Assembly: GCA_015680685.1 (NCBI GenBank)
Contig: MNCI01009417.1
Location: 7,356 to 71,355, forward strand
Direction of reading: 5' to 3'
DNA: 64,000 nt
DNA from: Gnetum montanum
Taxonomy: Eukaryota; Streptophyta; Gnetopsida; Gnetales; Gnetaceae
This document shows positions 1 to 11,538 of the stretch, one piece after another. Each line of letters begins with the position of its first letter. The stretch's first letter is position 1. The notes beneath the pieces were generated by a model. That model saw only the letters and a program-made list of their open reading frames with translations. It was not told the origin of the DNA and ran no database searches. The translations under genes were made by a program, and so were the position numbers.

Positions 1-913
1 CATCAACATAGTGTTTGTTGCATCTATGTGGCCCCATCGATGGAGCCCAACAATAAAAATTATAAATCCGAGCTCATAGCCATGTTTATGAGGAAGTCAA
101 GTCATAGTAGTAGCAAAGCTCTTGTAGTTTTTCTATTTGAGAGTTAGAATATTTCTCTGAGTGCCTGCAATAGGAGTCAGAAAGTGTACGGATCTTTATT
201 CAAGCACTATTGTACTTAAACCACACTAGTGTGAACGGTAATAAAGATGAGCCTTTTAATCAAACCTTGCAAAATTTAGAATAGATTAATGATTTATTTA
301 GGCATTTATTATTTTCATNGTCAAACCTTGCAGAATTTAGAATAGATTAATGATTTATTTAGGCATTTATTATTTTCATTAATTATAAAATTAATTAAGC
401 TAAATTAGACTTCAAGTGATTAGTTAATTAATTAAGCTAAATAAATTAAACACATAAGTACGACCACTTTTAGCATAAACACATATTCAATTGGTAATCC
501 TAGCAGTGTTATTGCTTGGTGAACTTAGTAGCATAGTGCTTGATAATCCTAGCAATGGGTATGTGGGTTTAGGATGTGAGAGGAAAGTGGGACTGGATGC
601 TTATGTTAGGACTAGTTAGAGATTAGTTAAGTAGTTAAATTAAATTAATTATTAGATTAATTCATCTCTCTACTTTAAGCACCAAAGAACATAAAACATA
701 AAATAATAAAAATCATATGCCTTGATTACACTTAACCATACATTTTTACATCACAAGTGTAATTGGGAAGACAAAGAATGACTGTTAGGATAAGATTCAC
801 TTCCTAGAAGACCAATGTACTGGAAGACAGAGTTTGCAAAATTTGACCACATTGTGCATGAATGCTTCGTGATTCATATGGTTTGGCGTAGGGGTATCCT
901 TCACTATTCATCA
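1..913 (+). mobile_element. Element A: 3' part of a 5' LTR (Athila/Tat-like)
   Basis: This AT-rich, non-coding stretch ends in CA at about 913 and is followed directly by a sequence resembling a primer-binding site, so it is read as the downstream part of an LTR whose start lies before the window. It carries no TATA box that I trust. It differs from the LTRs of the other elements here, which begin TGAAACACC. An ambiguous base and a local duplication at 260-379 make its exact length uncertain. Confidence 0.5.
260..379. repeat. 59-bp direct duplication around an ambiguous base
   Basis: A 59-bp block starting TCAAACCTTGCA at 260-318 is repeated at 321-379 with one difference (AAAAT versus AGAAT). 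The only ambiguous base of the window (n, position 319) lies between the copies. This pattern is typical of two reads or contigs joined with an unresolved overlap, although a real tandem duplication is possible. Confidence 0.8.
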
Positions 914-914
914 T

Positions 915-932
915 TGGCGTCATTGCTAGGGA
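915..932 (+). other. Element A primer-binding site
   Basis: TGGCGTCATTGCTAGGGA follows the LTR end. It is close to the TGGCGCCGTTGCCGGGGA primer-binding site known from Athila-type elements (complement of the tRNA-Asp 3' end). Four C-to-T or G-to-A transitions explain the differences. Other elements in this window use a different primer site, so A belongs to another lineage. Confidence 0.6.
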
Positions 933-1065
933 CTCTATTTGTTTGAAATGTGTACTATTTAGGATTAGTGAACATTATTAACATTGTTGGATGAACCCTA
1001 AGATTGTAATCATTCTCATAACAAATATAATCACATAAGCACACTCATTATCTTATTTGTATTGT

Positions 1066-3340
1066 AACATGTATTCTTCTCATAGGCGTGATGATACTAA
1101 ACCATTGATCCCTCAAGAATGAAAAGTGGTTTATACTTATCCAAATGAGTATGTGCCTAATTTCACCTTCATCCTGCATTTGGATAAGCAATTGCAATGG
1201 CATGATATGAAGGGCAACATTGTAATGCCTCTTGATCGATCTATGCCATGATGCTGCTTAAAACTCTTAAGAAGTTAGACATCCAAGATCTTGAAGAGGA
1301 GTACATTGTGCATGATTACGATTATCAGGACTACTATCTCATTGAAAAACAACACAGGAGAGATTGACACTAGGAGAGGCGCCATGAGGTTGTGAAGGGA
1401 AAATGCTTTACTAAACCCTTATCCTTGTTGAATCAAGATGACAATGAGGATCCTTCCTCTAAGGCTCTCAACATGAAAATTCTCCATCCCTTATTATTAG
1501 TGATAGGGATGTGGCCATGAATCTACATTTCACTATCAACAAAATAAGTTTAGGTAAAGATGGTAGTCAAGGCAGGGGCTCATAAAAGCATCAAGATGAT
1601 AAGAAACTGACGAATGTGGATATGACAACCAAAGGGAAATTGGTAGACACCATGGTGGTGGTAATCCTCCTCCCTCTTCACCCTCTTTATCTACATCTTT
1701 TTCTTCTTCCTCTTCTAGTTTTAAAAAAACTTTGCAAAAGGAAAAATCATGATGAAGATGAATAGTGAGACAACAATTATGATCACCAAGCCCATAATGA
1801 ACAAAGGGGTAATAGAGGACGTCATCAACAAAAACGAAATAATGATGATGACAAGCCTTTGGTAGCAACCTTAAGCATGCTAAATATTGTAGAGGCTATA
1901 AAATTTCAACTAGGCATGTGAAATATAGTCAAATCAGACGACTTGATATGAACAATATTCCTAGATTTGAGGGGTATATACCTCTAATCCACAAACACAT
2001 CTTCAAGCTTTTCACAATGCTTGTGTCTTCCAAAACATTGAAAATGACTGGAAAAAATTAAAGCTATTTCCCAAGACACTCATCCAGGAGGTAGAAATTT
2101 GGTACTAGTCCTTGGAGTTGGAATCCATCCATAGGTGGAGTACAATGCTAAAGCTATTTAATGATAAGTATCAGATGTACTCTAAAGTGTCTAATTTGAG
2201 AATGCAAATCCAAGGAAGGAAGCAAGGGAACCATGAACCCTTGGATGCCACCAAGGGTAGATACTATGCTCTCATACACCAATTCCATGGCCATGGTTAT
2301 TCTCAACAGGAACAACTTCATCATATGATTGATGGAGTTAGATTAGAAACAAGGAGAACTCTTGGGGTCTATGCTCATAAGAGACTATAAAAATTATGAG
2401 CCCATCAAATCCAAAGGCTAATTGAGCAGGTAGTAAAAGAGAAAGAAGAGTTGAGGAAATGAGAAAGTATAGAGGAATAAAATAGGGATCCCTCCATCAG
2501 CAAGAAGGGAAGTCCAATTTTGTGATAATGAGGAAGAATCACCTCTTAATGATGTGGTTAACATAAAAACCTTGTCAATCCAAAAATCTATGTTTGAAAT
2601 TTTGACTAAGGTGGATAGAATGTGGGATTTTTTAGATTAAAAATTCCAAACTACACTAAAAATCACTAAAGAATCAAGAGAGCAAAGTAGTAATTATAAC
2701 CATAGGAGGTAAAAAGAAGCTAAATGTGCCTACCAAAGGGGTAAGGGCAAGATTGTTGCAATAGATAAAGTTGCAGAAACTAAGTTAGATGATGATGGTG
2801 GGTGTGACATCTACCAATACAAACATTTTAAGGTATCTAGGGTGTATGCTCTAAATCCATACCTACTAAGAAGTTAAGCACCTAGAAGGTTTCCTTATCC
2901 TCAAGGAAACCCTAGGTAGTTCCATCAACAGTAGCAATATTATCCAAGTAGAGTGTCATTGCAATTGTATAAGTAATACTAATAATGGCACCAACCATAG
3001 TCATGGGGGATGCCACCACCAAGGTAGCAATACCCTTACAAGGAACTAGATCTATATGGGTATTATGTTCAACAACCATTGTCTCCATGTGACTCTTCTA
3101 ATCATGCTTCTCCCTTCCACATCACTACTACCCTACTAAATACTACAGAGCTTATTTTTCACATTCTATAAGGGATGCCACATTTCATCCTTATCCTTCT
3201 CCCATCCTTGCAACTATTCCTCCACCTCAACCCAACTACCACCTAATCCATCTATGCAGGGTGAACTTCTAGCATAGCTGTAGTAATGTAATGTTACCAA
3301 GGCTATCAATCTACAACTGGTTCATCAACCAAGGGGTTCA
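1066..3340 (+). pseudogene. Element A gag remnant (Ty3/gypsy, Athila-like)
   Basis: This is a decayed gag gene, encoding the structural capsid/nucleocapsid polyprotein that packages element RNA. The best-preserved part is 2112-2390 (92 codons). It shows the capsid pattern of Athila/Tat gags: a LKLFNDKYQMYSKVSNLRMQI segment, a block aligned to the usual AWERF helix, and then FHGHGYSQQEQLHHMIDGV where intact gags have CPHHG..QLL..FY.GL. Upstream in the same sense (from about 2005) the text reads FHNACVFQNIENDWKKLKLFP. Downstream the frame is broken by stops. Near 2808 a possible degenerate zinc-knuckle start reads CDIYQYKHF. The gene is cut at 3340 by insertion of element B; the rest is outside the window or lost. 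The lineage is inferred from the motif and the primer site. Confidence 0.6.
3336..3340. repeat. Left target-site duplication of element B (GTTCA)
   Basis: The five bases before B's LTR terminus are GTTCA. The partner copy would lie beyond the window, so this cannot be confirmed. Confidence 0.35.
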
Positions 3341-5036
3341 TGTAGTGACCAAAAACATCAAATGTTGGAATGAGACATTGAGAGATTTACGGTTGCACAA
3401 TCTTGATCCCACCCTCACACTAGGGCCTATCGGAAAACAGAAGTAGGGTGCCCAGAATGGTCTTGTTGATCAAATTGGAACTTACAAGTGTTATGATGAA
3501 ACACGTTTTAAGGTATTTTTATGATGTTTGCGGTGTTTGAAACACTCATGAGGGTGTGCGTAGTCATAGTTTTAAGCACAAAAATGGAGGTGCAAATGTG
3601 CAAATAGATGTGTGAGCAACAAAAAATGTGAGTAAAATGCTAAAAATGTGTAAGAAATCTGAAACATACACAAAATGCAAGCTAAATGGAAGACGGCACC
3701 ACCCTAAACAGGGGAGGGTAGTCAACTGTAAAGAAAAGATGAGGAGGTATGCAGTGTACAAACAGGCATAGTAGGCAGTGTAGTCACAGTCTCAAGGTAT
3801 TTGGCTATGAAGACTGACATCTGCCATGGAGTCTAAGGCTACCGAGTTGGCTAATATAGTGTCCTCCAGGTTTCAGTGATGTGTGGTATGTTGGGCAATG
3901 TCCAATTGTGTCCACTGGAATCCTGAAGTTTGCCAAGGTGCCAAGTGCACTCAGGGACAAGAGTTCTCTATTTTTTGAGTGTTTGAAAATGCCAATGAAA
4001 ATGTCAAAATGTCAACCACTGAATAAAATTGCTAACCCCTAAAATGTGAGGTGCAGGGGTATTTATAGGGTTAGGGTTAGCATGAATCATAGATTAAGTG
4101 CTATGTGGTAGAGGGACAATTGGGACCATGCTGATCCTAGCTACACTCCCATTGAAGCAAGATGGTGTTCTACTAGTATGCTTCAATGGACCTTGTGAAA
4201 CTACTAGACTATGTCTATGCTACCAAGACTACATGTAGGAGTGCCGAATAGGCTACAAAGTACTTGAAAATAGTGCAAAATAATACAATTTTGGAGACTA
4301 CTCTATCCACTTTCTTAAGTGGTATTAAGCGTACATAAAATTTAGGGGGGAATGGAGGATGAAAATGAAATGCAAATTGCTAATCTTGCTTGATGTAGGA
4401 ATCTTGGAGTTGAGATGCTAGCCAGTGTTGTGTTCTAAAAGCTTCTAGAGCTAGTTCTGCATGGCTACACTAGCTATGCCCTAGAGCATAGCTTGAAGGG
4501 TTAGACAATTTTGGCAAAAAAAGTGAAGTTTAGTGTTGGCTATGTTGACTACACTGTGGATCATAGTCCCAGTAGGGAGAGCGTAGCCCAAACACTTGGA
4601 AAAATCTTACAAAATCGATGCCTGCACATAGACTACACTAGCTATGCTCTAGAGCATAGTAGAAAGAGTCACACCAAAAGTTAGAAAATCTACCAAATTA
4701 TTTCGTCCATCCCATACATGCTTAGAAGCCTCTAGCCTAACACTTAGAGAAAGTTTCCAAAATTGGTCATTCCAAGGTTAACTACACTAACTATGCTCTA
4801 GAGCATAGCACAAGGGGAAGAGTGTAGTTAAGACACTTAGAAAAATTTGCAGTTGCTCTTAACAATTAGAAAATTTTGTAAATCTACACTATCTATGTCA
4901 ACCATGTTGACTATGCTATGGAGTGTAGCCCCAATAGTAGAAGTGTAGTCTTAACACATAGAAAAAATTTGCCAAGTTTTGACACTTAGTCAAATTTATA
5001 GTTGAGACTTGGGAGCCCAAATTTGGTGGTGTTTCA
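3341..5036 (-). mobile_element. Element B 3' LTR (1,696 bp)
   Basis: Read on the minus strand this LTR starts TGAAACACC at 5036 and ends ...TCACTACA at 3341, the same ends as the LTRs of element D. A promoter is visible: TATAAATA on the minus strand at 4060-4067, after CCCTAACCC. The U3 half (about 4430-5030) is rich in the palindrome-like word CTATGCTCTAGAGCATAG. The polypurine tract adjoins the start at 5037. No coding potential is credible here; an open frame at 3564-3761 lies in U5. Confidence 0.9.
4060..4067 (-). promoter_or_regulatory. TATA box of element B 3' LTR
   Basis: TATAAATA on the minus strand, in the context CCCTATAAATACCCC shared by the LTRs of C and D. It sits about 970 bp into the LTR and would start sense transcription of element B. 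Confidence 0.75.
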
Positions 5037-5049
5037 TTGGCCCCTCTCT
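5037..5049 (-). other. Polypurine tract of element B
   Basis: AGAGAGGGGCCAA (minus strand) lies immediately before the LTR start. The same tract precedes the 3' LTRs of D (48514-48526) and E (33264-33276). It primes plus-strand DNA synthesis in LTR retrotransposons. Confidence 0.85.
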
Positions 5050-5852
5050 GTTGAAGTTTGAAGAAGGTGGCTAGGCCACAGTACTATTGGTACTCTAGTG
5101 GGTGGTTCTAATGGTGAGAGCTCCAACCAATAATGAAATACTTAAGGCTAGTAATGTTGTTGACACAGCCTAGGGGTGGCACTATTGGCAATGGTGGCAG
5201 GAGCTCTAGAAGGTCAACAAAATGCCTAAGGGAACCTCTAGAGGATTCGCAAAATGCTAAGGACAGTAACGCTACAAATGTCTTAGAGGCTTTTTCTTGA
5301 TGATGTGAACTATATTTTGGAACTACAATGCCCCAACCTATCCTACCCATGAGATGTGGGTAGATGATAGAGGATTAGAAGTATTCACACTCACTTGTCT
5401 ATAGAACTATGTGTGTTGAACTTTGAACCCAATTTAAGGTCATGGTAGACCATGTGTTGTGCTAGCTTAGGGTCCTAGCAGACGTTGAACCTAGTTTAAG
5501 GTCTTGGAAGATCATGATGTGCTAGTTTATAGTCCTAGCATATTGCCATGTGCAAGTTTAATGTCATACTGGATGGTGGATGTTCTACTAGTTTAATGTC
5601 ATAATGCAAGGATGAGCTATTCTAGTTCATAGTTATAGCGACCTATGCTATGCGTGCCAGTTTTAGCATCATGGCCCAAGGATGATCTGGGCTAGTTTAG
5701 CATTAAGTAGACATGCTATGCTAGTTTATAGTCATAGTGGACTATGTTGTGGGTGTCAATTTTAGCATCATGGCCCAAGGACGTGTTATGCTAGTTTATA
5801 GTTGTAGCGGACTCTTGCTTACCTTGCTTTGTCATTGATGTGTCATTGTGTA
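5050..5852 (-). repeat. Element B tail with iterated TTAAACTAGC motif
   Basis: This is non-coding sequence between the integrase stop and the polypurine tract. From about 5390 to 5840 the minus strand carries about ten spaced copies of a degenerate unit of the type GTCCTAGGACTATAAACTAGCA, 35-60 bp apart. It corresponds to the arrays after integrase in C, D and E. The part from 5050 to 5390 has an open frame at 5108-5350 with no recognisable content. Confidence 0.65.
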
Positions 5853-8127
5853 CTAGGCATAGTACAACTTTAGGTATGAGTGATTCATTAGATTGGAAAA
5901 TTCATTACTGTCATGGTCAGCAAGCATGAATGCTCCATTTCCATAGGCCTTAATGACCAAGAAAGGCCCTTCCCAATCAGCTAATAATTTATCTGTGGGT
6001 TTGGAAATAGCCTTGAGGACTAGGTCCCCCTCCTTGATTAGGCACTGATGTTGATTATGATGATGTTTTTGCCATTGCATTTGTTGGTATCACTTGATTT
6101 AACCAAGTGTTTGCTTGTGTTCCTCCTCTATCAAGTCAAGGTCAATGGTTCTCACCTTGTTATTTGAGCCTCATCAATGAAGTTCGAGAGGATTACACAA
6201 AGTGATGGGACCTACAATTCAAGAGGCAAGATGGCTTCAGACCCATAAACCAAGTTGTATGGCATCTTACCTATTACAGTTCTTTGTGTCATGTGGTAGG
6301 TCCAAAGTGCGTAGGTAAGTTACTTGTGCCATCATTGTTTGCTACTGCGAAGCATCTTCTTTAGAATATTGATGATGACTTTGTTTATGGCCTTTGCTTG
6401 GCCATTCGCCTATGGGTAGTAGGGTGATGAAAAGGAATATTTAATTCCAAAGCATTTGCAAAAAGATTTAGTGTTAGCACTATGAAACTGTGGCTTGATG
6501 TTAGTGACTATAGTCATGGGTAGACCAAAACGAGACACTATGTTGTCAAGTATGAATTTGCAAACCTACTATGATGTTGTTCTCCTAGGGAAAATAGCCT
6601 CAACCCACTTTATAAAATACTCAATGGCAGTTATGATGAAACTATGTCCTGCAAAGAACAAAGGTGTTATTGGTTCTATGATGTCCAACCCCCAACGTTG
6701 GAATGGCCACGTGATCTACATTGTATGTAGCTCAGTAGGTGGCACATGCATGAGGTTACCATGCCATTGACATGTGCCATACATCTTGACCTTGGAAATG
6801 CAATTGTGCTTCATCTAAGGCTAATAGTAGCCTATGCATTTTATTTTTTCCACCATTACCCTGGGTGCTATGTGGCCTCTATAGAGTCCCTCATGCACTT
6901 ATTCAATGATCATCTAGGATTCACGGTCACTAACACACATTAATAGTATGCCATCATCAGATCAATGGCACAGTGTGCTATCATCTATGATGATGTACTA
7001 TCATGATTTCTTTTTCACTACATCTTTTTGAGTAGTGGTTAGATGCTACAGAGGTTCACCCTATAGAAGGTATGACTTGATGTTGTCATACCACTCTACT
7101 GTGTGGGTCGTGCTTACTGTGGCGATGGATGCAATGTCAATTGTTTACATGACGAGCACAGTGCAATCCACCACCAAGGTGGAAAATGCATGAAACATTT
7201 CAAGTGTAATGCTTAAGGCTAATGTAGCTCATGCATCGACGATGGAGTTTTCATTGTGAGGAATATGTCAGACATTGGTAGTTGTAAATTGCTTGAGAAA
7301 GTGCTTTGCAAGTCACATAAGGCTTCAAGTATTGGGCTTTACAAGCATAAACCTCTGTGACTTGGTGGACAACCAGTTGAGAATCACCTTGGATTGCTAG
7401 TTTTTGTATTCCTTGGTCATGAGCTACCAAGATGCCTCAAAGGAGACCTTCATACTTTGCTACATTGTTAGTACATGGAAATGCGAAATGCTACATGAAG
7501 GGTTGGATCTCCCTGGAGGGGAACATGATTACAACAATGGCACTAAAACCCCTTGGGAGGCTAAAGTACCATCAAAGTGCAAAAGGGCCTCAAAGTTGTT
7601 AGGCACTTATCTTATGCTAGTGACATGCTCATCTGGAAATTCCAGATCTATCATTACTTGGTCGTTAATTGGAGAAACCATGAGTTGTGCAACTATTGCT
7701 TGACCTTTTATTAATACTTATGCAATGTAATGTAGGTCAAACTGTGCAGTTATTGCTCTCCAACATGTAATGCAATTGTTCTTGTAAATGTTTATTGTAA
7801 TGGCTTGGAGTACATTGCTCTTATAGATGATGTTTACTTGACTGCAGAAAAGATAATGGCTTCACTTCCTTAAGTGAGAAGACTAAGGTGAGGCAAATCT
7901 TTTCCACATCATTGTATTTTGCTTTGTAGGCCACTAATGAATGACTTAGGTATCACACGAGGACCTCAGTGCCATCATTCCACTTTTGGCAAAGTAGAGA
8001 AGTGATGGACACTTCTAAGGTAGCAAGGTAGATGTAAAATGGTTTATCTCCTTGTGGAGCGTAAATCATTGGAAGTTGAGCTAGCCCCTGTTTGAGGCTA
8101 TGAAACGCCTCTTGGCATTAAGCCATT
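5853..8127 (-). pseudogene. Element B pol remnant: RT connection, RNase H, integrase
   Basis: This is the 3' half of a Ty3/gypsy pol gene on the minus strand. In coding order it holds the end of reverse transcriptase (about 8127-7730, including CQEAFHSLKQ and LPMIYAPQGDKPFYIYLAT), RNase H (about 7700-7200, including VYACKAQYLKPY), the integrase zinc-finger region (about 6910-6760, VHEGLYRGHIAPR), the integrase core (about 6730-6150), and an open C-terminal piece at 6080-5853. That piece reads GDLVLKAISKPTDKL..WEGPFLVIKAYGNGAFMLAD and ends NHSYLKLYYA, nearly the same ending as C and D. Many stops and frameshifts are present. The 5' part of pol is cut off at 8127 by element C and should reappear beyond the window. 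Confidence 0.8.
8123..8127. repeat. Left target-site duplication of element C (CCATT)
   Basis: CCATT precedes the C LTR start. The partner copy lies outside the window, so this is only the expected position. Confidence 0.35.
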
Positions 8128-9152
8128 TGAATCACCACCAATTTCAGGCTTCTGCACTTCAACGGAAAATTTGTCTAAGTGTCAAAGCTTGGCAAATTTT
8201 TCTAAGTATTAGTGTAATGCTCCCCAGCATAGCCAGCGTAGCATGCATCAAGGCTTGTTTTGCAAAATTTTCTAAGTGTCAACAGAAATTACATGAATTT
8301 TTTTCTAAGTGTTGTGCTATGCTCTCAATTTGCATGCTATGCTCCCTAGTGTAGCCAACATAGCACACACTTCCATGGCCAGTTAGCCCAAGTGCCAAGC
8401 TAGAAGTTGTCAGGGTTACTTAAGATGGACGAAATAGTTTGGAAAATTTTCTATCTCTTGGGCAAGCATAGCATAGGTTCCAGTGCCCAAATTTTCCTAA
8501 GTGTTGCACAAGGATTTGTCAAGCGAGCTGAACATGGAAGACACATTAGGCATATTTTCTAACTCTTGAGGCTACCTCTCTTACTATGCCCCAGAGCATA
8601 GCCAACGTACCATGAAGAAAGACTACAAATTTTGTCAAAATTTGGCTAAGTGTCCCTACTATGCTCTGCTATGCTCCCCAACATAGCCAACATAACCAGT
8701 AGAAAACATCAAAATTTTCCAAATTTTCACCAAGTGTTGTGTTACACTCTAGAGCATGGCAAGCTTAACACTAGAAAAAAGCTTTCAAAAGTCTCTAGAA
8801 GTTGGCATTTTCTTTTGTCTCAACTCCAACATTCCTTCAACAACCAAGATCAGTAATTTGCATCTCTTTTGCACCCTCCATTGGTTCCCAAAATTGTTTA
8901 CATAGTCCCAAGCCCCCAAGTTGCATTTTTCTTTTTTCTTTTTGCATTGTTTATAGGTACATTGCAGCCTTTCAAAATCTAGCACATGTAGTCTAGGTAG
9001 TGTAGTCATAGTTTAGCAGCCTCTAGGGACTCGTTGCTGTTCTTTAGAGTGTAACACTTTGCTACTCTCATGGGAGCGTAGCATGTATGCCTAACCCTAT
9101 CTACACTCATGCCATGTGGCATCCAATCTACATCTCACACTAACCCTAGCCC

Positions 9153-9160
9153 TATAAATA
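9153..9160 (+). promoter_or_regulatory. TATA box of element C 5' LTR
   Basis: TATAAATA in CCCTAGCCCTATAAATACCC, the sense promoter of element C. Insertion of D about 270 bp downstream separates it from the rest of the element. Confidence 0.75.
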
Positions 9161-9424
9161 CCCCTACATTCAACATTATAGGGGTTGACAAATCAAAAAA
9201 GCATTGGGCATTTTAACTTTTTGAGCGTCCCTAGCATTCTTGCATCTGAGCACCTAAGCGTCACACCTTGGTGCCTCCCAAAATGCAATCCACCATTGCA
9301 CCCGCAAAACACAACAATAGCCAACCTAGCAAGTTTAGTCCCCATGACAACAATTAGCTCAATGTCCTAGGCATGCCAAAGACTATGACTACACTACTAC
9401 ACTACCACTGTGTCTACTTGTATA

Positions 9425-9429
9425 CCATG
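9425..9429. repeat. Left target-site duplication of element D (CCATG)
   Basis: CCATG pairs with CCACG at 50208-50212. One C-to-T change at a CpG explains the mismatch. Joining the flanks restores a continuous LTR of element C. Confidence 0.8.
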
Positions 9430-9738
9430 TGAAACACCCTAAATTTTTAGGGCATTCTTGCTTCACTAGGTCTTCGCAATTTTGGCAGCATCAGGTCACT
9501 TCGGCAAGAAATGGATGCTCTAGGTTTAGGTTGTACAGTTTGGCAAATTTTCTAGTTGGGTAATTCATCCAGCTGACAGCCTACTCACAAATGATGTGGA
9601 GAGTTTTCGACGGCACTCAGAATGCACAAAATAGTTTGGCAAGTTTTCTAGTCAAAGAGTTCGCTACGCTATGCAGTGTAGCAGGCTTCGAGAGATAGTC
9701 GTTCAAACGATTAACTGTAAATTGTTGCAAAGACAAGA

Positions 9739-10318
9739 TGCTACACTATGCTATGCTACGCAGCGTAGCATAGCATAGCAAGAGTAAGACAAGAACGCTC
9801 AGCTTACTTAGTGATCTCAAATGCACTAAGTTAGTGCCTTTGGCCTTCGAAAACAATTACTTCGCTTAGCTTCAAGTTTTCAGCAATGACTCCTTCACTA
9901 GAAAGTAGCAAACACAACAAAAAGCAGGCCATGTTGGTTACTACGATATGTAGCATAGCACAGTGTAGAAACTCTATGGGAGCAACGAAAGGCATCTCAA
10001 AGTGTAGGATCAGTAAGTTCACAAGTTTCACAGTGCAAAAAGAAAAGGTGGTAGATTGTCGATGGTCCCGCGATTAAGTCGAACTACTACGCTATGCTAC
10101 GCTACATAGCATAGCATAGCGTAGCAAGTATGCAATAAATAGTCAGAGCACTTCAAAAAGTTTCAAATACATGCCACAAGATGCAATGCAAGTTTTTTCT
10201 TCAAACCGGTGGCTACGTTATGCTACATTGCATAGCGTAGCACAGCGTAGCAAGATGCTACACTACACCAACATGCTATGCTACAAAGCATAGCACAGCA
10301 TAGTAGGCAGTTACGCTA
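9739..10318 (+). repeat. Palindrome cluster in U3 of element D (5' LTR)
   Basis: At least four imperfect inverted repeats are built from the words GCTACGCTATGC and GCATAGCGTAGC: about 9739-9780, 10086-10126, 10212-10251 and 10256-10306. Each could fold into a hairpin or cruciform of 15-20 bp stems. The 3' LTR keeps the same set at about 48846-49410. Confidence 0.8.
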
Positions 10319-10513
10319 CATCAATGTACTTCATATGTTTGCACCGTTGGCACACATCTCCAAGTTCTGACAGAGCAATTATGACATGGCAGGCTCATAA
10401 TTACAATAGGAAAGGCTCGTTTAACGATCCTGCATGTCCATGCAGCATAGACATGTCAACACGGGCCCAGGACACGTGGCGTCCAAACCACACCTTTCGC
10501 ATGCCCTTAGCCC

Positions 10514-10521
10514 TATAAATA
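10514..10521 (+). promoter_or_regulatory. TATA box of element D 5' LTR
   Basis: TATAAATA in the conserved context GCCCTATAAATACCCC, about 1,085 bp into the LTR, placing the RNA start near 10545. The copy in the 3' LTR is at 49592-49599. Confidence 0.8.
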
Positions 10522-11135
10522 CCCCAATGAGCAATGCTCTAATGGTTGGTGGGTGAATTGGTTAGCTGGAAAGCAAAAAGATGACACTGTAATCCTGAGC
10601 ATTGTAAACATCTTGTTTAGCATTGTAAAAAATTAGCACTTTGGTTCGGCATTTTGTCTTAATTTTCCTACTCTCTTCGCAGCACTTTGCATTGTTGATT
10701 CTTGATTTTTCGTTCAAGCATATAGCTATCTTACTCTAAACGTCTTCGTTACTCTTGGGATCTCTACACCTCTTAGCGTCATGCGATTGATTGTACCCAC
10801 CTTGACAGAGTGAGGCCATAATCTTGAAGCGGTGCATTTTCCTAACTGCATTTTACTTTGCTTTCCTTCTTGCCATCGCATTTTACATTGTTTTTCATCC
10901 CTTTTACATTTAAAAAATATTATTTTATGCTACAAGTCTCCTTTTTCAAATTATCCATTTGCAAAAGATTATATTAACACCAACTAAGTCCATGTTTGAT
11001 CGACCAGACCATTCAGGGCACCCCACTTTCGTTTTATCTAGCACGACCCTCGTGTGGATCCGGGGTTAAGATTATCACCACTGATGATCTCTCGATGTTT
11101 TCCAGCCACCGACATTTTCAGTCACTACATTTTTC

Positions 11136-11152
11136 TGGCGCTAGAAGGAGGG
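11136..11152 (+). other. Element D primer-binding site
   Basis: TGGCGCTAGAAGGAGGG lies 6 bp after the LTR end. It reads as the complement of a tRNA 3' end CCCTCCTTCTAGCGCCA, which I believe is plant tRNA-Asn from the acceptor-stem pairing. Mutated versions lie at the same place in C (50626), E (15318) and F (63776). This is the best-preserved copy. Confidence 0.8.
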
Positions 11153-11538
11153 ACTTTTGGTGCCCTTTTCGTGTTTTACGATAGTCCTGTAAGCGTTCTG
11201 GACCCTGATACACATTAGCATAAACTTGATGCCCATTTGTGGCTATTTACGCATTGTGAGATGCAGATCGGTCGCTTTGACAGTTCTTTTGAAACCTTGT
11301 AGGACATAAAGCCTTCGATCTTCATTTCACTTGCTTGTTTTATGGTAGTCTTGCACACATTTTGTACCCTATTGCGCACTAGCGTAAACGTGACACCCTT
11401 TGATGGTTGTTTACACATCGTGTGGTATAGATTGGTTGCTCTGACGATTCCTTTAGAATCCAGCAAGACATAAAGCCTTTTGATTGTTCTCCGATTTCCT
11501 TGCTTTTCGCATTTGCAAAACTATTTAACTTCGTAACA
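11153..11538 (+). repeat. Element D leader with 164-bp duplication
   Basis: This is the untranslated leader between the primer site and the gag start. A block containing CATTAGCATAAACTTGATG ... GACATAAAGCC recurs 164 bp further on (ACATAAAGCC at 11304 and 11468), so most of the leader is two diverged tandem copies. Element C has a related stretch at 50690-50850. No coding function is apparent. Confidence 0.65.

Larger units (their letters stand above)
8128..9429 (+). mobile_element. Element C 5' LTR, upstream part
   Basis: This LTR starts TGAATCACCACC (a mutated TGAAACACC) inside B's pol. It contains U3 sequence rich in CTATGCTC...GAGCATAGC words like the LTR of element B, and a TATA box at 9153-9160. 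It is interrupted at 9429 by element D and resumes at 50208. Open frames inside (8100-8354, 8650-8856, 9185-9370) look incidental. Confidence 0.85.
9430..11129 (+). mobile_element. Element D 5' LTR (1,700 bp)
   Basis: It starts TGAAACACCCTAAATTT and ends TCACTACA, followed by the primer-binding site. It matches the 3' LTR at 48527-50207 over its whole length, with scattered, mainly transition-type differences. U3 holds a cluster of long imperfect palindromes at 9739-10318. TATA is at 10514-10521 and an AT-rich U5 ends in TCTCTCGATGTTTTCCAGCC. Small open frames inside are not conserved between the two LTRs. Confidence 0.95.

Noticed and set aside
1536-1868. 110-codon minus-strand frame
   Set aside because: It is opposite to the gag of element A, of low complexity (His/Glu-rich), and without homologous context.
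4068-4080. GGGTTAGGGTTAG looks like telomere repeat
   Set aside because: Only two units, inside the conserved CCCTAACCCTATAAATA promoter context of the LTR.
6495-6943. Plus-strand open frames
   Set aside because: They are the complement of the integrase core and zinc finger of element B; equivalent shadow frames appear opposite the integrase of C and E.
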